This document shows, one piece after another, positions 1-9,181 of a stretch of 64,000 nt of DNA. The notes below the pieces were generated by a model. The model saw only the letters and a program-made list of their open reading frames with translations, was not told where the DNA came from and searched no databases. Each line of letters begins with the position of its first letter. Positions within the stretch are counted from its first letter, which is position 1. The position numbers and the translations under genes are program-made. Source of the stretch: Alteromonas sp. KUL106. GTDB lineage: Bacteria > Pseudomonadota > Gammaproteobacteria > Enterobacterales > Alteromonadaceae. The stretch spans positions 248,001 through 312,000 of the forward strand of contig NZ_BLIG01000001.1 in assembly GCF_009811415.1 (NCBI RefSeq), in the 5' to 3' direction.

Positions 1-637
1 CTAGTAGTGCTTGCCAGAAGCTTTCTGCTTGCTCAGCTGGCACCATAATTTCGTAGCCTGCTTCACCTGTGTAGCCCGTTGTGGCGATGAACAAGTCTTC
101 GGCTTGTACGCCAAAAAATGGCTTCATGCCTGCAACCGCTTCTTTTTGCGCTGCGCTAAATAACGTTGCCGCTTTTTCTTTAGCGTTAGGGCCTTGTATC
201 GCAATCATAGCAAACTCAGGGCGCTCGGTAATGGTTACGTCAAAGCCTTCTGCTTTGCTCATTAACCAGTTCATGTCTTTCTCGCGGGTTGCTGAGTTAA
301 CTACCAAGCGATAGTTAGTTTCGTCGAAGTGATAAACAATAAGGTCGTCTACAACACCGCCTTCTTCATTCAGCATGCCGCTGTATAGCGCTTTACCTTT
401 TTCCTTTAGTTTGGCTACATCGTTAGCCAACAAGTACTGAAGGTACGCTTTCGCTTGTGCGCCTTTAACATCAACAATGGTCATGTGAGACACATCAAAC
501 ATACCGGCGTCTTGACGCACAGCGTGATGCTCTTCAATTTGTGAACCGTAGTTAATTGGCATATCCCAGCCGAAGAAATCGACCATTTTCGCACCCGCTT
601 CTAGGTGCTTTGCGTGTAGGGCGGTGGTATTAGACAT
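1..637 (-). CDS. gcvT: Aminomethyltransferase (glycine cleavage T protein), C-terminal part outside window
   Basis: This is the T protein of the glycine cleavage system. It transfers the aminomethyl group from the lipoylated H protein to tetrahydrofolate and releases ammonia. I translated the minus strand from the ATG at 637. The reading frame stays open to the window edge, giving about 212 of the usual 360 or so residues. It starts [20 protein letters not shown] and contains the family segments [19 protein letters not shown] and [10 protein letters not shown]. The truncation is only the window boundary, not a broken gene. gcvH and gcvP would be expected beyond position 1 in this family of gene orders. 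The 5' leader is short (see promoter at 679-707) and holds no glycine riboswitch that I can recognise. Confidence 0.95.
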   Translation of the reverse strand, partial: MSNTTALHAKHLEAGAKMVDFFGWDMPINYGSQIEEHHAVRQDAGMFDVSHMTIVDVKGAQAKAYLQYLLANDVAKLKEKGKALYSGMLNEEGGVVDDLIVYHFDETNYRLVVNSATREKDMNWLMSKAEGFDVTITERPEFAMIAIQGPNAKEKAATLFSAAQKEAVAGMKPFFGVQAEDLFIATTGYTGEAGYEIMVPAEQAESFWQALL

Positions 638-678
638 TCCACTTACTCTTTTTAATTGAAAGGTAGAAAACGAGAATG

Positions 679-707
679 AGTATAGTGAGCTAACGTTTGT
701 GCAACAA
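679..707 (-). promoter_or_regulatory. Probable sigma-70 promoter of gcvT
   Basis: On the minus strand, TTGTTG (702-707) and TATACT (679-684) are separated by 17 bp and lie about 40 bp upstream of the gcvT ATG. The implied leader is only about 35 nt, too short for a glycine riboswitch. A perfect 9-bp inverted repeat, AATACATTT at 724-732 and AAATGTATT at 740-748, sits just upstream of the -35 element and could be an operator. This is a sequence match only. Confidence 0.5.
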
Positions 708-779
708 ATTGGAAATTTTTATCAATACATTTAAAAAGCAAATGTATTAAGCTTACTGGATTAGGTATGCAAATGTAAA

Positions 780-815
780 AGCCCCACACTTCGTCAGTAA
801 CAGGGCTTTCAAAAT
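780..815 (-). terminator. Rho-independent terminator after the GH89 gene
   Basis: Read on the minus strand, a GAAAGCCC / GGGCTTT stem with a loop of about 18 nt is followed by a short T-rich stretch. It lies 20-55 bp past the stop codon of the GH89 gene, between that gene and gcvT. The stem is modest and the T tract is short. Confidence 0.55.
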
Positions 816-836
816 GAGTGATTACACCCCTTTTTA

Positions 837-3059
837 TTATCGAGTTATGACCTGCATAAGAGCTTGCGCATCTTCGATGGGTGTCTCTGGGATATATTGC
901 GTTGGAATGTCCGTTTGCTTTATCCAATCACGCTCCCAATTGATTAGTGCCTCTTGCATTGAAGCATCATCAAATGGTGTCTGGGTTTCCTTTGCTATGC
1001 GGTACGCAGATAAGTACATTTTCCAGCGTGGTAAATAATAATCTTTATACATTCCCTGCCAGGCTTTAGACGCATAATCTTTAAGCTTTGGTCCGCCCCA
1101 TTGGGTTATTTGAAGTCGCGCATTGTTTATATAATACGCCGACTCTTGCTCAGTCTCGCCATAAGCCGACGCGTCGCTCAACCACGTGTGCAGGCTTTCT
1201 TGGTGAAATCCGAGTAAGTTGTCTAACTTCGCAACGGCAACGTCTATGGAAGTCATTAGTTCATCGCCCTTTGCAAAATCGTTTGCCGAATAGGCTTTTA
1301 CCACTTCCTGTAGCATAAGGTCGACATGCAAAGACACAGCATGCTTCACGAAATCAACCACATCGTACTGATACAGGTACGCATTATCCATCGACTCTGC
1401 CAGTTCCAGTAATTGCAAGATGCCATCGTCTAAAGCCGTTAAGTTACCGGGGTGCCCTTCAAAATTTACAATATCGACGGTTGGACGCTTAAACAGCAAA
1501 TATGCACCTGCCGAGCCTTCCCACCACCGGCTTTTCCAATAGCTAACGGAAAATACCCCGTTTATCACCTGCTCCCATGCAGCAATTAGTTGAGGTGACG
1601 TCTTTCCATATCGCGCTTTGGTGTACATTTCGAGCCAATTCTTCATATCCGGCTTGGCGTTCCAAGGTAAATCGAAGAGAAACTCATAGGCCACAGAGTT
1701 ATTGTGGATCCCTTCGGGGAATACACCAAACCCGGTTAGCGCGCCTTTTTTATCAGAGTTTGTCACCACGTCTAGCTGCTCGACATAGTCTGCGAAGTCA
1801 GCATAAACAGGGTCTGAACCTCCATAGTTGTGAATGAAGCCAAACACCCATGGTTTGCCTTTGAAACCTTCCGTTCGCTGCCACACGTGATATCTGTCAT
1901 TTCCGATATCGTGGATCATGGCTTTTTGATCGGGAACATCTTTTAAGAACGCTTCGATAGATGCGAGGTCCCAGAACTCTTCGTCTGCGCCAAACATCCA
2001 TCCTTGCATTACCCACACAGCATCAGGTGCAACCTGTGCAATAGATTCGTAGATGCGTTTTCCATAGGATGCGAGCTCAGCGTAGCGGTTCTCTTCTGAA
2101 ACCGGCGGTAGCATTTCGTTAAAAGCGTCTGAGAGGTAATAGTCCTGTTCACCATAAATTTCGGTATAAAGCTCAATAAATCGCTTAGCCACTGTTTTAA
2201 AGAGGGGGTCAGCGGGGTCTAACCAATAGGTGGCTTTTTCAAAGCCAGTCCAGCGAGGCATTTCATACACTTTAGCGTCAGGAAAACGGTCGACAAACGC
2301 TTTAGGCACATAGCCGCTGAAGGCGGGCACAACAGGCTTCATACCCAATGCTTTCATGCGTTTGAGAATGTGTTTTTGAAGAACGTGCTTCTTATCGATC
2401 CAGCTCTGGGGAAGAGGACCTTCATGCCCTTCGATATTCCCCATGCGTTGCCAAGGCGTAAATGCGGGACCGGAAAAATAATCGGCTAACTCTTGATCGG
2501 TAACATCAAAGTCTTTCCACAATGCTTGCCATACGAATTCTTGTCCTTCCATGGCAACCGGATTGTTTATGCCATGTAGCGCCATCCAGTCTATTTCTTT
2601 CTCCCAACGCTCCCAATCCCACCAGGGTGTGGTATAGCCATAAGCGCAAACATTTAAGTAAGTGCGTTGTTCAAACGGGGTTATTGTTTTTGCACCATCA
2701 AAATTTTCAAACACGTCAGGAAATGCGACATTTTTTCCTTCCCAACTGATCGACAAAGCCCCCTGCTCACGCAAATATTGATAGGCGCCATAAGCCAGCG
2801 CAGTGCGACTATTTGCCAGCACTTCGGCTTGCCCATCAATAACATTGACTTCAAACCACTCTGGCTCTTGGTCAGTAACTTTTATCGTTGAAATGTTTTT
2901 TACTTGTCCCTGTGTAACGCGTTCAAGAACAGCGTGAACCTCAGGATCTGTTTGTTTATGCACAACGTCTGAGACTTCTTGCTGCTTTTCGCAGCCAACT
3001 AATACGGCTGATAAGCTAAGGCACAAGGCGCTTATCGAGTGTGACCACGTTTTCTTCAT
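837..3059 (-). CDS. GH89 alpha-N-acetylglucosaminidase, lipoprotein
   Basis: Predicted exo-alpha-N-acetylglucosaminidase of the NAGLU family (GH89), which removes terminal alpha-linked GlcNAc from glycans. It has 740 residues, close to human NAGLU. The N terminus is a lipoprotein signal ending in VLVGC with the lipidated Cys at residue 23, so the enzyme is probably membrane-anchored in the cell envelope. The central barrel has the family acid/base motif DAFNE (E315) and the nucleophile motif FPEGIHNN (E449). These positions nearly coincide with the two catalytic glutamates of human NAGLU. A helical C-terminal domain follows. The gene lies 61 bp downstream of a TonB-dependent receptor on the same strand, so the two are probably co-transcribed. 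Context supports release of GlcNAc for the nag genes. The natural substrate is unknown: an alpha-GlcNAc-capped polysaccharide or glycoprotein glycan is likely. Confidence 0.93.
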   Translation of the reverse strand: MKKTWSHSISALCLSLSAVLVGCEKQQEVSDVVHKQTDPEVHAVLERVTQGQVKNISTIKVTDQEPEWFEVNVIDGQAEVLANSRTALAYGAYQYLREQGALSISWEGKNVAFPDVFENFDGAKTITPFEQRTYLNVCAYGYTTPWWDWERWEKEIDWMALHGINNPVAMEGQEFVWQALWKDFDVTDQELADYFSGPAFTPWQRMGNIEGHEGPLPQSWIDKKHVLQKHILKRMKALGMKPVVPAFSGYVPKAFVDRFPDAKVYEMPRWTGFEKATYWLDPADPLFKTVAKRFIELYTEIYGEQDYYLSDAFNEMLPPVSEENRYAELASYGKRIYESIAQVAPDAVWVMQGWMFGADEEFWDLASIEAFLKDVPDQKAMIHDIGNDRYHVWQRTEGFKGKPWVFGFIHNYGGSDPVYADFADYVEQLDVVTNSDKKGALTGFGVFPEGIHNNSVAYEFLFDLPWNAKPDMKNWLEMYTKARYGKTSPQLIAAWEQVINGVFSVSYWKSRWWEGSAGAYLLFKRPTVDIVNFEGHPGNLTALDDGILQLLELAESMDNAYLYQYDVVDFVKHAVSLHVDLMLQEVVKAYSANDFAKGDELMTSIDVAVAKLDNLLGFHQESLHTWLSDASAYGETEQESAYYINNARLQITQWGGPKLKDYASKAWQGMYKDYYLPRWKMYLSAYRIAKETQTPFDDASMQEALINWERDWIKQTDIPTQYIPETPIEDAQALMQVITR

Positions 3060-3093
3060 TGCTTAATATCCTGATAAAAATCGTAGAAGAAAT

Positions 3094-3111
3094 GCTGCGG
3101 TTCCCCGCAGC
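3094..3111 (-). promoter_or_regulatory. Intercistronic hairpin between TonB receptor and GH89 gene
   Basis: A 7-bp GC-rich stem (GCTGCGG / CCGCAGC, 4-nt loop) lies in the 61-bp gap between the receptor stop codon and the GH89 start codon. No long T tract follows on the minus strand. It looks more like an mRNA-stabilising or attenuating hairpin that could set different expression levels for the two genes than a full terminator. Confidence 0.4.
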
Positions 3112-3120
3112 GCCTTTGTT

Positions 3121-5766
3121 TTAAAATGCGTACACCGCACTTAGATAGTAGCTAGTACCTATGATACTGGTGGTCTGCCAAACTGGCTTCTCTTCAGTGA
3201 AATAGGCTTCCTCGTTATTGCCGTTAATGTTCAGCGCGCCAAAACGAAGGTTCAGTGCTTCCGTTACGTTATAACTCAGTAGAATATCAACCTGATTTCT
3301 TCCGTCGACTACCCTTCCCTCGCGAGCAAAAAACGCATCCGTATTGTCTTGAACGTATGGGCTACGGTTGTTAATGGCGACTCTTGCACTAAACGTGTCG
3401 TTTTCCCAATAGCCAATAAAGTTCCACGTTTCTTCTGAAGAATTGGTGAGAACAAAGTCTTCGCTATCTTCTGCATCGATAAAGGTATAGTTGGCCGAGA
3501 AACCAAAACCATCAATAGGTAAAAAACTGTCTAGGCTCTGGTTCCAACCTAGCTCATAGCCTTTGATAGTCGTACCACTATCATCGTTGAAGGTACTCGT
3601 GATTTCATAAATATTACCTTGCGTGTCGACGCAGTCCTCCGGCGTTCCACTGAGCGTCACGTCGCTGTAGCTATCAGGGCAAACAAATTCAGAGACCGAA
3701 CCGTTTTTAATTTCTTTCCAGAACAGCGTCAGTGCTAGGCTGTTCCCCTCACCGTAATACCACTCCAGCCCTAAATCAGCTTGATCAGCCGTCAGCGCTT
3801 TCATATTAGGTTGGCCAAGATCTACGGTGTAGGTGCGCGTGCCAAATGAATTGTTCACCGACGTCTCAGACGCGGCAATTTGTGTACGCGATGTCAACAA
3901 TGGACGAACGAGCACTTTTGCCGCGGCAAAGCGCGCTTGTACTTCATCAGTCAACTCAAGTACCAGGTTTACGCTTGGTAAGAAATTGCTGTAGTCGTAG
4001 TCAAACGCCGTTTCGCCAATCACTAAACTGATTTCTGAGTTGATTGGGTTATTTTCACCGGTCAAATACGTATTGATTGTTCTATCGGTGGTTTCATAGC
4101 GGCCACCAATGTTTCCTCTCAATGTCATTTCACCTAAATACTTTTCGAAATCGACTTTACCGTAAAACGAAAGAATATCTCGCTCTATAGAATAGGAAGA
4201 CTGAGCAGCGAATAAAGTTGGAACTGTCACACCTTCCGCGACAAGCGCATCTCGGTAGGCCTGAATATCAGGTGCCACCCAGCCATGATCTATTGACATT
4301 TGATTGTCTAAGAAGTCAGTCACCATATAGTTGAACTCGCTCATCGACGGAAGGTCACTCGGATCAGCCTCACCTATGGCAAACCTGTCTGTGCGAAAGA
4401 CCTCTCGATTGAATTCTTCTTTACGGTATTTTCCTCCAAATGCAAAACCGGTAAAAAATTCCCCGTCGAGCGAACGAATTGCGTCGAATTGAAGCGCACT
4501 TTCTGAAGAATCCATATATCGCGTTGCGCCGTTTGGATACTCGTTCCTTGGCATATCTGCAGGGTATAAAGACGGGTCGGTTAAATCTTCATCCACATTA
4601 AACACAACGTTATTGCGGTCAGAAATATCCATATTGGCAGACACCGTAGTGGCTAAGATTACCGCCTCTTCTGCGTGAACAGCCTCACCTTTGGTGTAGT
4701 GAGCTACGCCAAGAATCGTCCAGTTTTCTGTCTCGTACTTCGACTCAAGCGTAAATGCTTTGCTGGTCGCTTGTTTGTCTTCGGCTTGGCGGTTATTTTC
4801 AAGGGTGAAATTGTCAATACGTACTTGCTTGTACACGCCATTATCCGGCTCGCCGAGCAAGGTAATTTCGTCACGATCGAACAAGAAAACCTGCTGGTTC
4901 AAATCTTGTATCGTGTCGTCATCGGCATAAATGGCCGTAAACGTTGTTTCAAAGTTATCACTGGGGCGCCACTGAAGAGCACCGTTCATCAGATAGCGTT
5001 TGGTCTCCCGGTCAATACGACGATAACGTGGACGGCGAGGGATATCATTACCTTCATCGTCGCTAAACCATCTCCCCATCCAGAAGTTGTCTACCCTATC
5101 GTCAAGTGCCTGATAACCCGCGTTTAAAAATAAACCTACTGTGTCATCAGCAAATTGATCGATATAGGTAATATTACCTTTGGGAGTTACATCATCTGTG
5201 GGAGAAAACTCTGAATATTGCCCTTTAACGGAAGCAACAACTTTACGCTCACTGTATGAAAGTGGCTTGGTGGTGTCGATATTAATGGTTCCAGACAAAC
5301 CACCGGTATCCATGTCAGCACTCGGAGACTTAATGACTGCGATACTTGAAGCAAGTTCAGACTGAATGATGTCGTAACGGAAGCCGCCGGTGAAATCCGC
5401 ATTTGCCATGGTTTGGCCATTCACCGTTGTTCTGGCGTATTGCGCACCTAAACCCCGCACACTAATTGTAGAGCCTCTGCCATTGATATTTGATATCTGT
5501 ACGCCTGGAATTCGCTGGATTGCCTCTGCAATATTCTCTGTAGGAAATTTACCGATATCTTCGGAAGTTATGATATCAGCAACTTTCGTTTCATCGCGCT
5601 TTAGCGCGGCAGCTTGAACCAAACTAGAGCGGTAAGTAACGTCGATGCGTTCAACGTCACTATCATTAACATCTGGAGCAGTTTGAGCCAAAACCGGCGC
5701 GGGGGCGCTCAGTATTCCTATCATAGCACTGGCGAGTAACGTTTTCTTTGGACGAGCGTTATTCAT
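3121..5766 (-). CDS. TonB-dependent outer-membrane receptor (nag locus)
   Basis: Outer-membrane TonB-dependent receptor of 881 residues, of the type common in carbohydrate loci of marine gammaproteobacteria (TIGR01782-like). A signal peptide (about residues 1-28, ending LAQ) is followed by a TonB-box-like stretch (VERIDVTY). The plug domain contains NIAEAIQRIPGVQISNINGR and RGLGAQYARTTVNG, then the 22-strand barrel ends in a terminal Phe (LSAVYAF). It probably imports GlcNAc-containing oligosaccharides released at the cell surface. That role is inferred from co-orientation with the GH89 gene and from the upstream operator at 5888-5902 shared with the nag operon. Substrate cannot be read from the sequence. 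Confidence 0.92.
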   Translation of the reverse strand: MNNARPKKTLLASAMIGILSAPAPVLAQTAPDVNDSDVERIDVTYRSSLVQAAALKRDETKVADIITSEDIGKFPTENIAEAIQRIPGVQISNINGRGSTISVRGLGAQYARTTVNGQTMANADFTGGFRYDIIQSELASSIAVIKSPSADMDTGGLSGTINIDTTKPLSYSERKVVASVKGQYSEFSPTDDVTPKGNITYIDQFADDTVGLFLNAGYQALDDRVDNFWMGRWFSDDEGNDIPRRPRYRRIDRETKRYLMNGALQWRPSDNFETTFTAIYADDDTIQDLNQQVFLFDRDEITLLGEPDNGVYKQVRIDNFTLENNRQAEDKQATSKAFTLESKYETENWTILGVAHYTKGEAVHAEEAVILATTVSANMDISDRNNVVFNVDEDLTDPSLYPADMPRNEYPNGATRYMDSSESALQFDAIRSLDGEFFTGFAFGGKYRKEEFNREVFRTDRFAIGEADPSDLPSMSEFNYMVTDFLDNQMSIDHGWVAPDIQAYRDALVAEGVTVPTLFAAQSSYSIERDILSFYGKVDFEKYLGEMTLRGNIGGRYETTDRTINTYLTGENNPINSEISLVIGETAFDYDYSNFLPSVNLVLELTDEVQARFAAAKVLVRPLLTSRTQIAASETSVNNSFGTRTYTVDLGQPNMKALTADQADLGLEWYYGEGNSLALTLFWKEIKNGSVSEFVCPDSYSDVTLSGTPEDCVDTQGNIYEITSTFNDDSGTTIKGYELGWNQSLDSFLPIDGFGFSANYTFIDAEDSEDFVLTNSSEETWNFIGYWENDTFSARVAINNRSPYVQDNTDAFFAREGRVVDGRNQVDILLSYNVTEALNLRFGALNINGNNEEAYFTEEKPVWQTTSIIGTSYYLSAVYAF

Positions 5767-5887
5767 GATGTGGTTCCCATCTTCTTTGTAGTGTTTGTTG
5801 TTCAGCTTCAGGCAACCAGCTGATAAGTTTTATTTCTTATTATTTGCGGTGTTTTTTTCATCACCTGCCATTGACGCTACCAACCCA

Positions 5888-5902
5888 TGTCAACGTTGTC
5901 AA
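5888..5902 (-). promoter_or_regulatory. Putative NagR operator, receptor side
   Basis: Read on the minus strand this is TTGACAACGTTGACA, a near-palindrome centred on CG as expected for LacI-family operators. It lies about 120 bp upstream of the receptor start codon. The identical 15-mer occurs at 7136-7150 in front of nagX, in the orientation matching that gene. Two identical 15-mers at the two outward promoters of one locus strongly suggest a shared operator for the LacI protein encoded between them. Confidence 0.75.
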
Positions 5903-5983
5903 CAAAAAATAAAATGTCAGTTGAATAATGTTGAGTACTTAGAAAAATGAACCTTCTGTAGGATGAAAACGTTAAACAGCGCG

Positions 5984-7006
5984 CTAGAGAGAAGGTTTAC
6001 ACGCCGAATCCCTGATTACGACCTCAAGAGAAAAACCTTTTGAATCAACAACATGAACATCATTAGATTTCATCATCTCGATAACCATGGCAGCAGCGGT
6101 GGCAGCAATATCAAAGTTGGGCTGATCAATGGTAGTAAGGTGGGGCCAAGTTTGCGTGGCGAAGGGGCTGTTTTCAAACCCGATAATCGAAATGTCCTCT
6201 GGCACTTTAAGATCATTGAGACGCGCCATAAATACCGCTCCCGCTGCAATTTCGTCATTACACGCAAAAATCGCAGAAGGCCTCTTGGGCATGGCGAGCA
6301 CTTGCTTGGCCATATCCATTCCAGATTCAAAGGTAAACTCTCCGTCAATGATAAAGTTTTTATCAAAAGACAAACCTGCGAGTTCGTGCGCTTTTTTAAA
6401 TCCCCGAACCCGGCCTAAACTCGATTCATGGGAGGCATGGAAGCCAAGAAAAGCAATATCTCTATGGCCTAACTCCAGTAAGTACTGCGTCATTTTAAAC
6501 CCCGCATCTACATCGTCCACGTGCAGAACCGGAGCTAATTTATCGGGAGGTTGCTCGCCAGATAAGATCCTGACAACCTTTGCATCTCTACTCAGTAAAA
6601 ACGTCACGAGCTCTTTATTTTCTGACAACGGCGGTGTGAGGATAATACCGCCAATCTGATTTGAACCAATCATGGCTGCGAGCTCATTTCCCACTTCATC
6701 AGAATGAGAATCGGTGGGGTGAATAACCAGTTCAAACCCTTTTTTTCTGCATTCAGAGATAATGCCGTTCTGCATTTCAATGACATAGTGACTATTAGGG
6801 TTGTCGTAGACAAACGCGAGAGAAAACGGTGCTTTACGCATGACTCTTGCGGTGTGGTTTGGCTGATAGTTCAACTGTTTTATTGACTCAAGTACCTTTT
6901 CCTTTACCGATTCACTTACGTTTGGCTCTTGATTAACCACTCGCGAAACCGTTTTAAACGATACTCCGGCCAGTTTCGCGACATCCTTAATTGTTGGTTT
7001 TTTCAT
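5984..7006 (-). CDS. nagR: LacI-family transcriptional repressor of the nag locus (NagR-like)
   Basis: DNA-binding repressor of 340 residues. The N-terminal helix-turn-helix (residues 1-30, TIKDVAKLAGVSFKTVSRVV) and hinge helix are followed by a periplasmic-binding-protein-like effector domain (about 60-335) with the usual LDQPNFDIA-like ending. It lies between the receptor/GH89 arm and the divergent nagX-nagK-nagB-nagA-nagP arm, both of which carry the same CG-centred operator. LacI-type NagR is the known GlcNAc regulator in Shewanella and relatives, so the assignment rests on family, position and operators. The effector is probably a GlcNAc metabolite, which is inferred. The gene is separated from the receptor gene by 217 bp and may be transcribed from its own promoter. 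Confidence 0.82.
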   Translation of the reverse strand: MKKPTIKDVAKLAGVSFKTVSRVVNQEPNVSESVKEKVLESIKQLNYQPNHTARVMRKAPFSLAFVYDNPNSHYVIEMQNGIISECRKKGFELVIHPTDSHSDEVGNELAAMIGSNQIGGIILTPPLSENKELVTFLLSRDAKVVRILSGEQPPDKLAPVLHVDDVDAGFKMTQYLLELGHRDIAFLGFHASHESSLGRVRGFKKAHELAGLSFDKNFIIDGEFTFESGMDMAKQVLAMPKRPSAIFACNDEIAAGAVFMARLNDLKVPEDISIIGFENSPFATQTWPHLTTIDQPNFDIAATAAAMVIEMMKSNDVHVVDSKGFSLEVVIRDSACKPSL

Positions 7007-7135
7007 GAAATTCTTTTCGGTACAAGGTATTGAGTGCTAGAGAGAATAAAGTGAAAGCCCCCTTCAAGCAAATTTCCTTATCTTGTAAACCCGTTGGCCG
7101 CTAACGCAATTTTTCAATTGTTTTAAAAAAGAGCA

Positions 7136-7150
7136 TTGACAACGTTGACA
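7136..7150 (+). promoter_or_regulatory. Putative NagR operator, nag operon side
   Basis: TTGACAACGTTGACA, identical to the site at 5888-5902 on the other strand. It lies in the divergent region between the LacI gene (start 7006) and nagX, 30-55 bp before the nagX start. It contains two overlapping TTGACA sequences that could also serve as -35 elements, so repressor binding would block polymerase directly. No convincing -10 element could be fixed. Confidence 0.75.
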
Positions 7151-7181
7151 CAAGTAAACAAAAAGAGTTAGGGTAAAGTCA

Positions 7182-8291
7182 TTGATTATAAAAAAAGCAA
7201 TAAACATGACATCAAACACGCCATCTTCACGACTCCTGTCTCTCGATGTATTTCGCGGGCTGACTATAATCGCAATGATTGTGGTAAATAGTCCGAATAC
7301 TTACGGAGAACTCTCGCACGCTCACTGGGTAGGCATTAACTTTGCCGATTTAGTGTTTCCGTTTTTCATTCTCATTGTCGGCGTGGCGATAAGCTTGGGG
7401 TTCAAAAATATTGATTCATCTTCGCCGCAATTACCTGACATTTTGAAAAAAGTGTGGAGAAGAGCCCTTACGCTCATTGGGCTTGGACTCGTTGTTAATT
7501 TGTTTTACACCCACTTCGAACAAATAAGACTACTTGGCGTATTACAAAGAATTGGTATTGTTTATCTCGTCTGCTGTTACCTGGCAATATACTGCACGAC
7601 AAAAACCGTGGTTAAAGTGGGCGTTGCTATTTTGCTTCTGTACTGGTTATTTATTCTGCTGGTTCCCGCCCCCGGTCTTCCTAACGGTCATCTCGTGCGT
7701 GGCGAGAATATAATAAATTGGTTCGATCAATTTGTACCGGGTATGCTATGGCGCGGCACATGGGACCCTGAAGGGCTGCTCAGTACTTTTCCTGCCGTTG
7801 TTACGGGCATTATGGGTATGCTCATTGGTCACATTATTGTCAAAGGAAAGGGCAACCTACCTATCACGGTAATGAATTTGTTCGTTTTCGGATTTGTTAC
7901 CTTTTCTCTGGGATGTATTTGGAGCCTAGGCTTTCCTTTTATTAAACAAGCATGGACCAGCTCATTTGTATTAGCCACCGGCGGAATAGGTGCCATGATC
8001 TTGGCTAGTATGATGTGGTATACCGATGTAAAAGGTTTCAGAAGCGGCACTAAAGTAGCCACCATATTTGGGGCCAACGCAATCACCGCTTACGTCCTGC
8101 ATGTAATTATTGAAAAGTTTCTTGATTGGCAAGTCGCCGGTATCTCTATTCACAACAGCTACATCGGATTGATGTCCAGCATGGGCGTAAGTGACTTTTT
8201 TAGTGCTACGGTATGGGTCATTCTATTTCTCTGCGTTTGCTTTATCCCTGTGTATGTCCTTTATCGCAAACAAATTTTCATAAAGATTTAA
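7182..8291 (+). CDS. nagX: NagX-type inner-membrane protein (HGSNAT/DUF5009 family)
   Basis: Polytopic inner-membrane protein of 369 residues with about 10-11 hydrophobic segments. It begins with the family signature RLLSLDVFRGLTI and has WVGINFADLVFPFFILIVG. It belongs to the family of human heparan-alpha-glucosaminide N-acetyltransferase (HGSNAT) and of NagX, found in bacterial nag loci. Its biochemical role in bacteria is not settled: acetylation or transport of glucosamine compounds has been considered. It is the first gene of the plus-strand nag operon and is followed after 1-10 bp by the kinase gene. Start choice is uncertain: a TTG at 7182 has an AGGG ribosome-binding site 8 bp upstream, while an ATG at 7206 (361 residues) has none that is clear. 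Confidence 0.85.
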   Translation: MIIKKAINMTSNTPSSRLLSLDVFRGLTIIAMIVVNSPNTYGELSHAHWVGINFADLVFPFFILIVGVAISLGFKNIDSSSPQLPDILKKVWRRALTLIGLGLVVNLFYTHFEQIRLLGVLQRIGIVYLVCCYLAIYCTTKTVVKVGVAILLLYWLFILLVPAPGLPNGHLVRGENIINWFDQFVPGMLWRGTWDPEGLLSTFPAVVTGIMGMLIGHIIVKGKGNLPITVMNLFVFGFVTFSLGCIWSLGFPFIKQAWTSSFVLATGGIGAMILASMMWYTDVKGFRSGTKVATIFGANAITAYVLHVIIEKFLDWQVAGISIHNSYIGLMSSMGVSDFFSATVWVILFLCVCFIPVYVLYRKQIFIKI

Positions 8292-8301
8292 GGTGGAACC
8301 T

Positions 8302-9180
8302 GTGACTCAGAATTATTTTGTCGGCATTGACGGCGGTGGCACTAAATGTAAAGCGCGACTTGAAAACGAACAGGGTGAATTACTCGGCGAAGGGTTGTCA
8401 GGCCCGTGCAACCCTGCTCAGTCTGCTGATACTGCGTTCGCTTCAATAATTGAAGCGACATCACTGGCATTAGACGCTGCTGCAATTCCAGCAACAAAAA
8501 TAAGCGACCTTAACGTGTGTCTGGGCCTTGCGGGCGTGAACGTTCCACGCTATCGACAGACTGCTCAAAGCTGGATCCTCCCATTTAAACGGACCCACAT
8601 AACCACCGATTTGCACATTGCTTGCTTAGGCGCTCATGCAGGTAAAGACGGTGCAATCATCATTACCGGTACCGGTAGTTCAGCACTAGCAAGCGTGGCT
8701 GGCAACTTAACAAGCATCGGCGGACATGGTTTCCCTTTGGGCGATAAAGCCGGTGGCGCATGGCTAGGCTTACAGGCTTTGCAATACACCCTTGAAGCAC
8801 TCGATTCACTGGTGCCGCCGTCCAGACTTGTTACAGATATGTGCGAGGCTCTAGGTACTGACGAACCTCAAGAAATAGTCGGTAAGTCACTGCATTACAA
8901 ATCGAGTGATTTCGGTAAGTTTGCGCCAGTAGTGGTGACATGTGCTAACGACAATGATCCCGTCGCTCTTGCCATTGTAAACGAAGGCAAGCAATACCTC
9001 ATCGAGGTTATCTCACACTTAGACAAACTTGGCGCTGAACGCATCTCATTGATTGGAGGTCTCTCGTCGCAGTGGGCCCAGTGGCTGCCTGAAAATATTC
9101 GACAACGCCTACAAGCCCCGATGTGTCCGCCTGAATTTGGTGCAGTTTCATTAATAAAACACCTGGTAAAGGAGTGTTGA
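8302..9180 (+). CDS. nagK: N-acetylglucosamine kinase, BadF/BadG family
   Basis: Predicted cytoplasmic GlcNAc kinase (ATP + GlcNAc gives GlcNAc-6-phosphate). The N-terminal phosphate-binding motif GIDGGGTKCKARL and a second motif GTGSSALA place it in the ASKHA-fold BadF/BadG/BcrA/BcrD group used for GlcNAc phosphorylation in several proteobacteria. The first possible start is a GTG at 8293, but AAGGTGG (8290-8296) makes a good ribosome-binding site for the GTG at 8302, so I use the latter (292 residues). It sits between nagX and the deaminase gene with almost no gaps, so all are in one operon. A glucosamine kinase activity is an alternative within the same family. Confidence 0.88.
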   Translation: MTQNYFVGIDGGGTKCKARLENEQGELLGEGLSGPCNPAQSADTAFASIIEATSLALDAAAIPATKISDLNVCLGLAGVNVPRYRQTAQSWILPFKRTHITTDLHIACLGAHAGKDGAIIITGTGSSALASVAGNLTSIGGHGFPLGDKAGGAWLGLQALQYTLEALDSLVPPSRLVTDMCEALGTDEPQEIVGKSLHYKSSDFGKFAPVVVTCANDNDPVALAIVNEGKQYLIEVISHLDKLGAERISLIGGLSSQWAQWLPENIRQRLQAPMCPPEFGAVSLIKHLVKEC

Positions 9181-9181
9181 T

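Noticed and set aside
638..780. Glycine riboswitch upstream of gcvT
   Set aside because: The stretch between the promoter and the ATG is too short and lacks the conserved core of that riboswitch.
4675..5127. Plus-strand frame of 150 codons inside the first TonB receptor
   Set aside because: Antisense shadow; the receptor frame has plug and barrel motifs.
6129..6659. Plus-strand frame of 176 codons inside the LacI gene
   Set aside because: Antisense shadow of a well-supported LacI-family gene.
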